A DNA stretch of 64,000 nucleotides, taken from the NCBI GenBank assembly GCA_021848725.1, contig JAJZTS010000001.1:1-64000 (forward strand). The letters are read 5' to 3'. The translations under genes were made by a program, and so were the position numbers. This stretch comes from Pseudomonadota bacterium (GTDB taxonomy: Bacteria; Pseudomonadota; Gammaproteobacteria; Burkholderiales; Thiobacillaceae). Positions 20,619 to 29,365 of the stretch are shown in pieces. Under the pieces are notes generated by a model that was not told the DNA's origin, did not search any database, and saw only the letters and a list, made by a program, of their open reading frames with translations. How positions within the stretch are numbered: the stretch's first letter is position 1; every line of letters begins with the position of its first letter.

Positions 20619-21257
20619 CTAAGTCGGGCTAGCTCCGCCGCCTGGCCTTTCTTCTAAATTATTGTTATTGTTATTGTTATTGTTATCTTTATTATTGTGA
20701 TTGTTGTTGGGGCTGTTGTCGCGCTGCCCCTTGTAAGACAGGCTCTGAAGCGTGGAGAGCGTCGTGGAGTCTTTCGGCGCCGAGCTAATCGCCGCATTGA
20801 TAATACCGTTGCTCTGGTTGGCCGGCGCATTGTCCAAGGCGGCGACCGCGATATCCGCCGCCTTGCTAGGCGCGGCCTTCACAGCCACTTGGGTAATCTT
20901 GTATGCCTGGGACGGCGCGGCAGCCACTGCCGCACCCGTGATCGCCGCCGCCTTGGAAGGCGATGTGATCACTGCCGCGCTGACGATGTCAGCGGCACTG
21001 GACGGCGAGGTCGATACCGCCGCCGTGATGATCGCCTTGATATCCGCGTCCGTCGTGGCCTCGGCCAGCGCGGCCTTCACCGCGTCGAGCATGCTCTTCT
21101 TCGAGATCGTCTTGTCGTTGCCGCTAGCGCTGTCGATCTTGGCGGCCTTGTTCTTGATATCAGCCAGATTCGCGGCGAGGTCGGCCATGACCGCGCCGGA
21201 AATCAGGGAAAAAAGCAAAGCCGACAACAGCATGCCAACGCGTTTCTTGTGGTTCAT
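20619..21257 (-). CDS. Small secreted Ala-rich repeat protein with Asn-rich tail, unknown function
   Basis: 212 residues from the ATG at 21257, preceded by GAGGGGGC, a strong ribosome site; an in-frame ATG 33 bases upstream is less likely. The signal peptide is about residues 1-24 (LLSALLFSLISGAVMA). Residues ~75-165 contain four or five helical repeats of 15-16 residues with the theme AAxI...AAVxxAPSxA. The tail is Asn-rich (nine Asn in a row after a broken NHNNKDN run) and ends ERPGGGASPT. First gene of the left EPS operon. I do not recognise the family; similar Ala/Pro helical repeats in secreted proteins suggest a structural or matrix protein. Confidence 0.7.
   Translation of the reverse strand: MNHKKRVGMLLSALLFSLISGAVMADLAANLADIKNKAAKIDSASGNDKTISKKSMLDAVKAALAEATTDADIKAIITAAVSTSPSSAADIVSAAVITSPSKAAAITGAAVAAAPSQAYKITQVAVKAAPSKAADIAVAALDNAPANQSNGIINAAISSAPKDSTTLSTLQSLSYKGQRDNSPNNNHNNKDNNNNNNNNNLEERPGGGASPT
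20658..20709. repeat. Triplet microsatellite encoding the poly-Asn tail
   Basis: A run of ATT/GTT triplets (AAT/AAC on the coding strand) inside the 3' end of the Ala-rich protein gene. Being a triplet repeat, slippage changes the number of Asn residues without shifting the frame. Its AT content stands out against the GC-rich surroundings. Confidence 0.8.
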
Positions 21258-21306
21258 TGCAGCCCCCTCAGGTGTAGAGTTGTATGGCATTCATCAGTTT
21301 GAGCGG

Positions 21307-21336
21307 ATGCTAACACATTGCAAAGACGCGCCTCAA
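21307..21336 (-). promoter_or_regulatory. Putative sigma-70 promoter of the left EPS operon
   Basis: On the minus strand TTGAGG (21336-21331), an 18-base spacer and TAGCAT (21312-21307), about 50 bases upstream of the first EPS gene. Four of six bases match each consensus box. The 278-base gap between this operon and the divergent acyltransferase gene holds no other clear signal. Confidence 0.3.
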
Positions 21337-21535
21337 GCGCGAGCTCTCAAAAAACCCTTAGAAATCACCGCGCTATGCTCATTACAACACCCATTCTCTC
21401 ATCCGGCAGCGCGCTAAAATTCTGTTGTGCATCGAGTACCCCAAACAGGCTTGTACTGATAGATGGTATCGACCACCGCCCACCGTCGGTGATCTACTGT
21501 CGGCCCAATACGGCAACCGCGCAAGCAAGAATGGC

Positions 21536-23476
21536 ATGTTAGAAAACCGGAACTCGGCGGATTCGCGCATCGTTGCCTATCGCCCCGATATCGACGGCTT
21601 GCGCGCGATTGCGGTGCTGTCGGTCATCGTCTATCACTTGTCGCGCGGCACCCTGCCCGGCGGCTATTTCGGTGTGGACATTTTCTTCGTGCTATCCGGC
21701 TATTTGATCACCGCCATCGTCTGGCGCGAGATTGGGGCCAACGACTTCTCCATCGCGCGCTTCTATGACCGCCGCATCCGCAGAATCATGCCCGCCCTTT
21801 TGGCCATGCTTTTCGCGACGGCTGCCGCATCGGCATTGATCCTGCTCCCGGCCGATCTCATTGGTTTTGCCCGCAGCCTGTTCGCCACGCTGGGCTTTGT
21901 GGCAAATGTTTATTTCTGGCGAGATACCCATTATTTTTCCAGCATCGCCGATGAAAAGCCTTTGCTACACCTGTGGTCGCTCGGCATCGAAGAACAGTTC
22001 TACCTCGTGTTCCCGCTGCTCTTGTTATTGCTGGCAAGAAAAGCCAAGGCATGGGCGTTGCCGGTTTTGGCCGGAATATGCGTTGCCTCTTTCACGCTTA
22101 ATGCGCTCGCGCTCAATCACGACGGTTATCTACCGGCGTTCTATTTGCTGCCGACCCGCGCGTGGGAGCTTGGGGCCGGCGCATTCATCGCACTACTGCC
22201 GGCCAAAGCCATGGCCACACCCAGAACGATGGCCATGGGCGGCTATGTCGGCGCCTTGCTGCTTGCACTAAGCATTGCGGCAGGGCCACGCTGGCTTCCC
22301 CCGCTCCTGCCGGAATCGACCTTTAGCGTCATCGGCGCCGCCCTCATCGTTTACAGCGGGGCGGGGGTGGCGCATCCGGTGGGCCGCCTGCTTTCCAGCG
22401 GCGGCTTGGTATTTGTCGGGCTCATCTCGTATTCGCTTTACTTGTGGCACTGGCCCATCCTTGTCCTGCTCAAGTATTACCTCGTGCGCGATCCAACGAT
22501 GGCCGAGCTGGGGCTCGCCGTCGCCTCGATGCTCGTCCTCGCGATATTGTCCTGGCGCTTTATCGAGCGCCCTTTCCGTGCCGTTACGGTCACCAGCAAG
22601 ACCGTCAGGCACACCGCAGTGACCGGCGTGACCGTACTGGCAATGGCCGCAGGCGCGATCCTTGTCCGATCCGGCTTCCCGGAAAGGCTCAATCCCGCGG
22701 CGGCGCGGATTAACGCGGCGGTTGGCAGCCATTACCGATGCGCGGTGTCCGATTACCTGTATTTCGAACAATCCCGCGCCTGTGCGCTGGAACTGCCAAC
22801 TCGTGACCCGAAAGATGCGGATGTCGTTTTATTCGGCAATTCGCATGCCCTGATGTACGGGCCGGCCTTTCGAGACATCCTCCGTGATGCCTCCTTGTCG
22901 GGCCTGCTGGTACCGGAAAACGCTTGCCTGCCGATCTACGGCGTCAACCTCGACCCGGCGTGCGTCGAACTGACGAATCGCAATATCGACGGTATTGCCA
23001 AGCTCAAGCGGGCGCGCGTGATCGTGCTGGGCACGAACTGGGATAGCTTTGCCGCAAGATCCTCTCAATCGAGACCCTCGGCGGAGGCGATGAAAAACGG
23101 TCTCGACAGGACGATTGATCATTTGCTCTCGGCGGGCAAGAAGGTCGTGTTGATCGGCCCGCTCGCGACACCCCACTGGAATGTCGCCTCGATCGTCAGC
23201 CGCAACCTAGCCTTTGGCCGGCCAACGACGCGGCCGCTCCATGGCTCCGTGCAGGACTTTCAATCGGCCTACGCAAAGATCATCGCGCATTTCGCGCAGC
23301 GCAGCGACATCGTGTTCGTCCGGCCGGATATCGTGCAATGCGCCAGCGGCCGCTGCGATTATGTGGTGAACGGCCATGCCTTGTTCGCGGATGAGCACCA
23401 TCTTGCCGCGGCGGCGCTGCCGATGTTTCGCCCGGCTTTGGAAGTGGCCATGAAACAGGCGCTGGCTATCCCTTGA
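21536..23476 (+). CDS. Membrane O-acyltransferase with C-terminal SGNH domain (OafA-like)
   Basis: 646 residues from the ATG at 21536 (MLENRNS); the frame is open upstream to 21425 but the extra 37 residues look non-conserved. The acyltransferase-3 domain starts YRPDIDGLRAIAVLSVIVYH, with the catalytic-type His of this motif near residue 34, and has about 10 membrane segments to residue ~370. The C-terminal part carries an SGNH fold with VVLFGNSHALMYG (about 425-437) and the final FADEHHL Asp-His pair. Such proteins O-acetylate surface polysaccharides. It is divergent from the EPS operon and probably decorates its product. Confidence 0.88.
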   Translation: MLENRNSADSRIVAYRPDIDGLRAIAVLSVIVYHLSRGTLPGGYFGVDIFFVLSGYLITAIVWREIGANDFSIARFYDRRIRRIMPALLAMLFATAAASALILLPADLIGFARSLFATLGFVANVYFWRDTHYFSSIADEKPLLHLWSLGIEEQFYLVFPLLLLLLARKAKAWALPVLAGICVASFTLNALALNHDGYLPAFYLLPTRAWELGAGAFIALLPAKAMATPRTMAMGGYVGALLLALSIAAGPRWLPPLLPESTFSVIGAALIVYSGAGVAHPVGRLLSSGGLVFVGLISYSLYLWHWPILVLLKYYLVRDPTMAELGLAVASMLVLAILSWRFIERPFRAVTVTSKTVRHTAVTGVTVLAMAAGAILVRSGFPERLNPAAARINAAVGSHYRCAVSDYLYFEQSRACALELPTRDPKDADVVLFGNSHALMYGPAFRDILRDASLSGLLVPENACLPIYGVNLDPACVELTNRNIDGIAKLKRARVIVLGTNWDSFAARSSQSRPSAEAMKNGLDRTIDHLLSAGKKVVLIGPLATPHWNVASIVSRNLAFGRPTTRPLHGSVQDFQSAYAKIIAHFAQRSDIVFVRPDIVQCASGRCDYVVNGHALFADEHHLAAAALPMFRPALEVAMKQALAIP

Positions 23477-23508
23477 GGCAAACCAAGCGGTAGCCGGTGC
23501 GCGCCGAT

Positions 23509-24765
23509 TCAGCGCTCGGCCTTCAACCAGCCGCTCAACGCATCCCGCTGCGCGGCCAATGCTTGCAGCGACCGCTTGCGGCCGCTATGCGCTTTCAGCA
23601 GCGAGGGCAGTTTCCCTGTCGCCATGCGATACCAGCGCCGTGGGTAATACAAATAGGCCACGGGCGATTCGGCGCGAATCGGAAAGTGCCGGGCGATGGT
23701 TGTCCGTGGCGGGAACAGCGTGCCGGCCAACGCGGCAAATCGCTTGGATAAGCTGCCCGTGTAAAGCACGTCTTGCACGTCGAAATCAAGCAGCTTGTGG
23801 TCCTCCGGGTCGGAAAACAGCAGATACTCGGCGGCATCGAGCCATGCGGCGTCGCCCACACCGCCGCCCAGCGCTTGAATAACCTTATCCGGTATCCCGG
23901 CGCCCAAATGTCGCCGCGCCAAATACAGCAAGGGCAGCGCACAGCGCCGCCAGCCGCCGCTCGCAACGCTATCGAAAAAACGCGGCCAATCAATGGTCTG
24001 GCGCTGCACCAGCAGGGCCACATCCACCAGCATCAAGGGGCCGAGATTCAACAGGTGCTCCATCGTGGCATGCACGCAGAGATGCAGCAGCATATCCTCG
24101 GGGCAGAGAAAGCGGATTGAGGTGCTCCCCACCTTGAGCAATAGGCTTCTAGCCCACAGCGCCTCGACAAAATCATCTTGAAATGCGAGATGCGAGCGAG
24201 GGTAGGTCAAGCGATGGTGCAGCTCGATACTAATGCCGCCGGGGCCGGCCAGCGGCGGCAGGTGTTTTCTGTCCGCGAAATAGGCTTCGGGCGCCCCGTC
24301 GAACAGGGGCCGATAGCCGTGCGCCTTGAGCAACTCGAAAGCCTGCACCGCCTGTTCCGGCCGCAGCAGCAAATCCAGGTCGCGCATCGGCCGCAGCCCC
24401 GGCTCGGCATAGGCAAAGCGCGCGAGGAAAGCGCCCTTCAGCGCGATGGAGGGAATATTCTCGGCATCGAGCAGTCGCGTGACCGTAACCAGCTCGCGGT
24501 AGATATTTAAGTTGCGTAGCGCGTGTTTGCGATGTGCCGTTTGCAGGCGCTCGCGCAATGCCTGCGGCACATGCTCCGCCAAGTCGCTGCGCCGCAGGCG
24601 CTCGTACAGCATGGGCTCAAGACGGTGCATGGCGGCCAGGCGCGAGAGCTCAGCCCAATCCACCGGCTGCAAACGCGCCAGATCGCCGGCCGCCGGAAAC
24701 GCGCGATCGGAACCCAGCGCGGCGAGAATCAGTCGCTGGACCTCGGAAAGGGTCATGTCGCTCAT
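23509..24765 (-). CDS. Nucleotidyltransferase-fold protein (NTP_transf_5 family)
   Basis: 418 residues. The nucleotidyltransferase core is recognisable as VTRLLDAENIPSIALKGAFLARFAY (about 95-120) followed by LRPMRDLDLLLRPEQAVQAFELLKAHGY (about 125-152), where the D-x-D Asp pair would bind metal. The start at 24765 overlaps the stop of the ABC transporter gene (ATGA), so the two are coupled. A longer open frame upstream is a shadow of the ABC gene. Members of this family occur in paeninodin/pseudomycoidin-type lasso clusters, where one (PsmN) is linked to sugar addition on the phosphorylated peptide, and also beside HprK-related kinases in EPS loci. The substrate here is unknown. Confidence 0.8.
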   Translation of the reverse strand: MSDMTLSEVQRLILAALGSDRAFPAAGDLARLQPVDWAELSRLAAMHRLEPMLYERLRRSDLAEHVPQALRERLQTAHRKHALRNLNIYRELVTVTRLLDAENIPSIALKGAFLARFAYAEPGLRPMRDLDLLLRPEQAVQAFELLKAHGYRPLFDGAPEAYFADRKHLPPLAGPGGISIELHHRLTYPRSHLAFQDDFVEALWARSLLLKVGSTSIRFLCPEDMLLHLCVHATMEHLLNLGPLMLVDVALLVQRQTIDWPRFFDSVASGGWRRCALPLLYLARRHLGAGIPDKVIQALGGGVGDAAWLDAAEYLLFSDPEDHKLLDFDVQDVLYTGSLSKRFAALAGTLFPPRTTIARHFPIRAESPVAYLYYPRRWYRMATGKLPSLLKAHSGRKRSLQALAAQRDALSGWLKAER

Positions 24766-26504
24766 GCCTGCTCGCTTGCCGCCACAGCCTGCCACTCGCC
24801 CACCCTCCCCGCCTCCACCCGCACCACGCCGTCGATCAGACCGGCCAGCTCCTCGTGCCGGTGCGTCACCACCACCACCGTCAGGCGGCCGTGCAAGGCA
24901 CGCAGAGATTCCAGCACCAGGCGGCGGTTGTCGGCATCCAGCGCGCCGGTGGCCTCGTCCAGGATCAGCAATTGCGGCCGCCTGAGCAGCGCGCGGGCCA
25001 GGGCCAGGCGTTGTTTCTCGCCGCCGGAGAGCTTGGCCCCGCGCTCGCCGACCTCGGTATCCAGCCCCCTCGGTAGACGCCGCACCAGATCGTCCAAGCC
25101 AGCTTGTGCCAGCGCCTGCCAGATCGCCGCGTCGTCCGGCGCGTCGTTGCCCCAGGCCAGGTTGTCGCGCACGCTGCCGGCCTGGATGATCGTCTCCTGC
25201 GGGATATAGGCAATGCCCCGGCACCAGCCGGGCGTCTGCGCCAGCGGCACGCTATCCACTAATATCGTGCCACTTTGCGGCGCATGCAGGCCACACAGCA
25301 GGTCGAGCAGCGTCGTCTTGCCCGCGCCCGAGGCGCCGACGATGGCCGTGGTCTTCAATGCCGGGATTTCCAGGTGCGGCACGCGCAAGGCCTGGTGCGA
25401 TTGCGCATGGCTGAATGCCACATTGTCGAACGCAATACCGCGCGCCAAAGGCGCCGCCGGCCCCTCTACTTCGGTCGGCGCGCGCTGTGCCTCGCAGGCG
25501 TCCATCAAGCCGCGCCAGGCAGTAAAGGCCGGCAGCATGTGCAGCAACTGCTGGCGGCCGCCATGCAACTCGGCGAGCTGCGGCAGCATGCGGGCGAAGA
25601 TCGCCACCATCACCAACAGCGTGGCCGGCGGCAGCTTGAACCAAACCAGCGCCGCATAACTAACAATGGCCAGCGCCAGCGCGCCGCCGGCGCGATGCAC
25701 CGCCTGCAAGCGCGTATGCGCCCGGTTAAATACAAGTTGCTGGCCACTGACCGACTCGATCTCCTGCCTGAAGCGGCGCACACTGCCCGCCTCCTCGCCG
25801 TGGATCTTGATCAGTTTTATCGCCGACAGGAATTCCTGAATCTGTTCGAACAGACGACGGTTGGCCAGGCTCAAGGCCTGGCCGCCCCGGCGCGTCACGG
25901 CATCGGCCCCGCGCAGCAGCAGCCACAGCACCAGCCCCGTGCTCAGGGCCAGCAGCGTCAGCGGGGTCGACAACCAGAACGCCACCGCGAGGTAGGCCAG
26001 GCCCAAAACCGCCACGGAAAAAAAGCGCAGCAAGAAATACGTGCCGCCGACGATGCGCTGCACCTCGCTGGTCAACACCCCGGCCAATTCACCGCCGTGG
26101 CGGTCGAGCAAGAAGCCCCAACGCGCCCGCGCGATCGCCGCATACAAGGCGCCGCGCAAATGATCGCCAAAGCGGATGAATAGATGCTGCGCGGTGCGCT
26201 CGCGGCACATGGCCAGTTGCGATTGCAGGAACACGATGGCCACGAAGGCGAGCAAGGCCGTTTCGAGATTCCAATCCAGCCCCAGGGCGGCAAGCATGCG
26301 CCCCGGCATGGGCAGACCGGCCTGCGGTAGCGGGCCGAGCACGCCGGCCAGCGCGAGCAGGGGCAGCAGCATCGCCAGCCCCGCGCCCTCCGCCAACGCC
26401 GCCGCGAGATTGAACGCCACCGCCTGCCGGATCGCGGGCGGATCGAAACGCAGGAAGGTCTGTAGATAGGCGCGCATGCCATCGCCCGTGGGAGGCGAGC
26501 TCAT
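24762..26504 (-). CDS. ABC exporter, fused membrane and ATPase domains (lasso D-like)
   Basis: About 580 residues from the ATG at 26504; an ATG at 26477 is equally possible, and a frame up to 26606 would run into the divergent gene. Six membrane segments span residues ~20-290. The ATPase domain has Walker A VGASGAGKTT, Q-loop IPQET, signature LSGGEKQRLALARAL, Walker B LLILDEATGALD and the switch His in VVVVTHR. The membrane-plus-ATPase half-transporter layout fits peptide or lipid exporters such as the lasso D protein. No N-terminal C39 peptidase is present, so leader removal must be done elsewhere. Confidence 0.85.
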   Translation of the reverse strand: MSSPPTGDGMRAYLQTFLRFDPPAIRQAVAFNLAAALAEGAGLAMLLPLLALAGVLGPLPQAGLPMPGRMLAALGLDWNLETALLAFVAIVFLQSQLAMCRERTAQHLFIRFGDHLRGALYAAIARARWGFLLDRHGGELAGVLTSEVQRIVGGTYFLLRFFSVAVLGLAYLAVAFWLSTPLTLLALSTGLVLWLLLRGADAVTRRGGQALSLANRRLFEQIQEFLSAIKLIKIHGEEAGSVRRFRQEIESVSGQQLVFNRAHTRLQAVHRAGGALALAIVSYAALVWFKLPPATLLVMVAIFARMLPQLAELHGGRQQLLHMLPAFTAWRGLMDACEAQRAPTEVEGPAAPLARGIAFDNVAFSHAQSHQALRVPHLEIPALKTTAIVGASGAGKTTLLDLLCGLHAPQSGTILVDSVPLAQTPGWCRGIAYIPQETIIQAGSVRDNLAWGNDAPDDAAIWQALAQAGLDDLVRRLPRGLDTEVGERGAKLSGGEKQRLALARALLRRPQLLILDEATGALDADNRRLVLESLRALHGRLTVVVVTHRHEELAGLIDGVVRVEAGRVGEWQAVAASEQA

Positions 26505-26579
26505 CCCGGCACGGCCGTCGAATGGTTGCCTGAAGAGCATGTTGTCATTGAAAGATCGTCCCTGAATCGTCGCTGGACT

Positions 26580-28055
26580 ATGACAGAATACGTCCGCCCC
26601 CGACAAGCGCCCGACCGCCGCCCTACTAAAACAAAACCCATGCTGACACCGCCTCTATCAGCCCTGAGCGCTTTCGCCGAACAGATCGACCGCCAGCGGG
26701 GCGAGCACGCTTCGCCGCTTGGCGATGCCGAATCCAAAAAACTGTCGGCGGCCTATCTCAAACTCGGCAAGACGATGATCGAAGCCGGACACATCGACGA
26801 GGGACTCGCCTGCCATGACAAGGCCCTGGGCCTGCGGCCGGACGACCTCGATCTGAACTACACGGCCCTGTTCATGTTGGAGCGGCTCAACCGCATCGAA
26901 CAGGCCTGGGCGGCCATGCTATCGCTCGAAGCCCGGCTCGGCGGCTTGTACGAATCGAGCAAAAAATTGTTCATCCTCAAGGCGCGCCTGGAATATCGCC
27001 GGGGCAACCGCGCGGTTTGCCGAGCCATGCTAGAGAAGTTTCTGGCCGAAAACCCCGCGCATTCCCATCGCTATCTCGCCTACGGCTGGCTGGGCAAACT
27101 GCTCGATGAGCTGGGCGAATACGATGCCGCGATGGCGGCCTTCGATGGCAAGAACGCCGCCCTGTTGAATAACCCCGGCGCCGCCGAACACCTCCGCCAG
27201 AACGACGCCGAACTGGCCGCCATCGACACCAGCCTCGATTGGTATCGCGGCCAGACCGGCCTCGGTTGGCAAGCCGCCGACACGCCAGCCGAGCTTGGCG
27301 AGCCCATATTGCTAGCAGGCTTTCCGCGCTCGGGCACGACGCTGCTCGACCAAATACTGGACGCGCACTCCGGCTTGGCGGTCGTCGAGGAAAGGCCGCT
27401 GCTGGCCGGCATCGCCGGCCGGTTCTTCGACGGAGCCGACAAATTAGCCGCCCTGCGCGATCTGAGCGGGCAAGACATCGACACCCTCCGGCGAACATAC
27501 TGGTCCAATGCCGCCGACATCCTGGGCCAGCCGCTTGGCGGGTGCCGCATGGTCGACAAGCTGCCGCTCAACATCATGCACCTCGATATCTACGCCCGGC
27601 TGTTTCCAGGCATCAAGATCGTCGTCGCGCTGCGCGACCCGCGCGACGTCATCCTCAGCAATCACATGCAGCTCTACCAACTCAATCCGTCCATGGCCGC
27701 CAATCTCAGCCTGGAACGCAGCGCCCGCTATTACGCGAAGGTCATGGGCCTGTATCTGCTTTTTCGCGAACGCCTGGCCGGCCAAATCCACGAGATCCGA
27801 TACGAGCGGCTTGTCTTCGAGCCCAGGCAGGAATGCGCCAAGCTGCTTCGCTTCCTCGGGCTCGAATGGGAAGAAGGGATCGAGCGCTTCCACGAAAACG
27901 CCAGGCATCGGCGTATCGCCACGCCCAGCTACGACCAGGTCACCCGGCCCATCCACCGGGACGCGGTGGCGCGCTGGACGAATTACGCGCCCCACCTCGA
28001 AGCGATACAACCCACATTGCAGCCATTCGTCGAAGCCTTCGGTTATGCGCGATAA
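26580..28055 (+). CDS. TPR-containing PAPS sulfotransferase
   Basis: 491 residues from the ATG at 26580; an ATG at 26640 is an alternative and neither has a strong ribosome site. Residues ~40-230 form a helical TPR-like region (HIDEGLACHDKALGLRPDDLDLNYTA). The sulfotransferase domain follows, with the 5'-phosphosulfate loop LLAGFPRSGTTLLDQIL (about 242-258) and the 3'-phosphate motif ALRDPRDVILS (about 354-364). It transfers sulfate from PAPS to a hydroxyl or Tyr acceptor. It is the first of a plus-strand group with the PqqD-like, kinase and second sulfotransferase genes, so the acceptor may be the modified peptide, or alternatively the EPS. Confidence 0.87.
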   Translation: MTEYVRPRQAPDRRPTKTKPMLTPPLSALSAFAEQIDRQRGEHASPLGDAESKKLSAAYLKLGKTMIEAGHIDEGLACHDKALGLRPDDLDLNYTALFMLERLNRIEQAWAAMLSLEARLGGLYESSKKLFILKARLEYRRGNRAVCRAMLEKFLAENPAHSHRYLAYGWLGKLLDELGEYDAAMAAFDGKNAALLNNPGAAEHLRQNDAELAAIDTSLDWYRGQTGLGWQAADTPAELGEPILLAGFPRSGTTLLDQILDAHSGLAVVEERPLLAGIAGRFFDGADKLAALRDLSGQDIDTLRRTYWSNAADILGQPLGGCRMVDKLPLNIMHLDIYARLFPGIKIVVALRDPRDVILSNHMQLYQLNPSMAANLSLERSARYYAKVMGLYLLFRERLAGQIHEIRYERLVFEPRQECAKLLRFLGLEWEEGIERFHENARHRRIATPSYDQVTRPIHRDAVARWTNYAPHLEAIQPTLQPFVEAFGYAR

Positions 28056-28091
28056 TCGCGCGGTCGCTCAAAAAAACTCAACAGGTTAGCC

Positions 28092-28436
28092 ATGCCGAAC
28101 CCAAGCCCAAGCCCAAGCCCAAGCCCAAGCCCAAGCCCAAGCCCAAGCCCAAGCCATGAATTGTCCCTGGCCTCGACGATATGCCGCGGCAAGGACGCCT
28201 TGTCCGCGCAAGTCGAGGACGCGGTCGTCTTGATGTCCATCGAAAAAGGCAACTATTACAGCCTGGACGCCATTGGCAGCGACATCTGGAACCGCATCGA
28301 ACAGGCCATCGCGGTCGGCGAACTCTGCGCCCGCCTCGCGAACGAATACGACGCCGACGCCGCCACGATCAACCGCGACGTCCTCGCGCTCCTAGCGCAA
28401 CTCGCCGAAGAAGGCTTCATCGAAATCCTGGCTTGA
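28092..28436 (+). CDS. PqqD-like peptide-recognition protein with (Pro-Ser)9 N-terminus
   Basis: 114 residues, preceded by an AGG ribosome site. After MPN comes nine Pro-Ser pairs, then a PqqD/RRE winged-helix domain (residues ~22-114) with VEDAVVLMSIEKGNYYSLDAIGSDIWNRIE and a C-terminal LLAQLAEEGFIEIL helix. PqqD-like RRE proteins bind leader peptides and deliver them to modifying enzymes; in lasso clusters this is the B1 protein. It is five bases from the HprK-like kinase gene. It could also be the PqqD member of the HPr-rel-A gene set known from EPS loci; the cyclase, B2 and precursor genes nearby favour the lasso reading. Confidence 0.85.
   Translation: MPNPSPSPSPSPSPSPSPSPSHELSLASTICRGKDALSAQVEDAVVLMSIEKGNYYSLDAIGSDIWNRIEQAIAVGELCARLANEYDADAATINRDVLALLAQLAEEGFIEILA
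28101..28154 (+). repeat. Nine perfect copies of the hexamer CCAAGC
   Basis: 54 bases of exact CCAAGC repeats, encoding (Pro-Ser)9 at the N-terminus of the PqqD-like protein. Because the unit is six bases, copy-number changes alter linker length but not frame. Confidence 0.97.
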
Positions 28437-28441
28437 GCGCG

Positions 28442-29365
28442 ATGCACAACGACATGCTTTTATGCGGCTGGCGGGTGCGCTCCGCCCTGCCCCTGCCCGA
28501 GCTGCTGCCCTGGCAAGGCGACGACCGCCCGGTCAATGTCGAAATCGCGGTCGGCGGCATTCCCCAACCCGAGGCCCAGCCCGTCTTCGTGCTGCCGCAC
28601 AGCAGGCTCTGGGCGGATGGCGCCTTTCTGCTCGCGCTCGACGGCGTCGGCCGCTTCTGGGTGCAAGGTGGACAGCGAGTTAAAGTGGAACCGGCGGCGG
28701 GCGTGGACGAATCCGAGCTGCGCGCCTTCCTGCTCGGCTCGGTGTTGGGCGTGCTCTGCCACCAGCGCGGTCTGCTGCCCATCCATGCCTCGGCCGTGCG
28801 CATCGGCGGCCGCGCCATCCTGATCGCCGGCAATTCGGGCGCGGGCAAATCCACGCTGGCGGCGGCACTCGGCGCGCGCGGCCACGCGCTGGCCGCCGAC
28901 GACGTGGCCGCGTTCGACCCGGCGCAAGGCCTATTGCTGCCGGCCTTTCCCAACCGCAAGCTGGCGACCGACGTGCTGGAAGCGTTGGCGCTGGACCACC
29001 GGGGCCTGGTGGCCAACCGCCCCGGCCAACCCAAGTTCCACGTGTCCGCGCAGGCGGGTTTCGATCCCGCGCCGCTGCCGGCGCTGGCCGTGTATCTCTT
29101 GAGCACGCGCAAGGCCCGGCAATCGGATGACATCGAACGCGCCGACCCGGCGTTGGCCATCGCCCGGCTCGACCGCATGGTCTACCGCCGCGCCATCGGC
29201 CTGCATATCCAGCCACGGCAAGCCTTGTTCCACGCGCTGTCCCGACTCATGCAAACCGCCACCGTCCATCTCCTGCCCAGGGACGAAGCGAAGCCGACGC
29301 CCGAACGGCTCGACCGTCTGGCCGAGCGAGTGGAGACCCACGCACGCGGGCTGGCGGCGCGATGA
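28442..29365 (+). CDS. HprK-related kinase
   Basis: 307 residues. The HPr kinase/phosphorylase C-terminal fold is marked by IHASAVRIGGRAILIAGNSGAGKST (P-loop at residues 130-138) and the acidic ALAADDVAAF (Asp153-Asp154). The N-terminal ~110 residues differ from true HprK, and no PTS HPr gene is near. In paeninodin-type lasso clusters such a kinase phosphorylates the C-terminal Ser of the precursor, and the predicted precursor here ends in Ser. The start is chosen at the ATG just after the PqqD stop; its stop overlaps the sulfotransferase start by four bases. Confidence 0.85.
   Translation: MHNDMLLCGWRVRSALPLPELLPWQGDDRPVNVEIAVGGIPQPEAQPVFVLPHSRLWADGAFLLALDGVGRFWVQGGQRVKVEPAAGVDESELRAFLLGSVLGVLCHQRGLLPIHASAVRIGGRAILIAGNSGAGKSTLAAALGARGHALAADDVAAFDPAQGLLLPAFPNRKLATDVLEALALDHRGLVANRPGQPKFHVSAQAGFDPAPLPALAVYLLSTRKARQSDDIERADPALAIARLDRMVYRRAIGLHIQPRQALFHALSRLMQTATVHLLPRDEAKPTPERLDRLAERVETHARGLAAR

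Noticed and set aside
19403-20632. 409-codon plus-strand frame across the barrel-protein gene
   Set aside because: Arg/Gly/Val-rich shadow of the minus-strand barrel protein, which has a signal peptide and outer-membrane ending.
21315-21330. Sigma-54-like GG...GC pair upstream of the left EPS operon
   Set aside because: The spacing between GG and GC is one base too short for a -24/-12 promoter.
24766-25224. N-terminal extension of the nucleotidyltransferase frame
   Set aside because: Lies inside the ABC ATPase domain in another frame; the ATGA overlap at 24762-24765 gives a natural start.
28101-28154. Possible CRISPR or VNTR-type array
   Set aside because: It is a simple hexamer repeat inside a coding region with no spacers.
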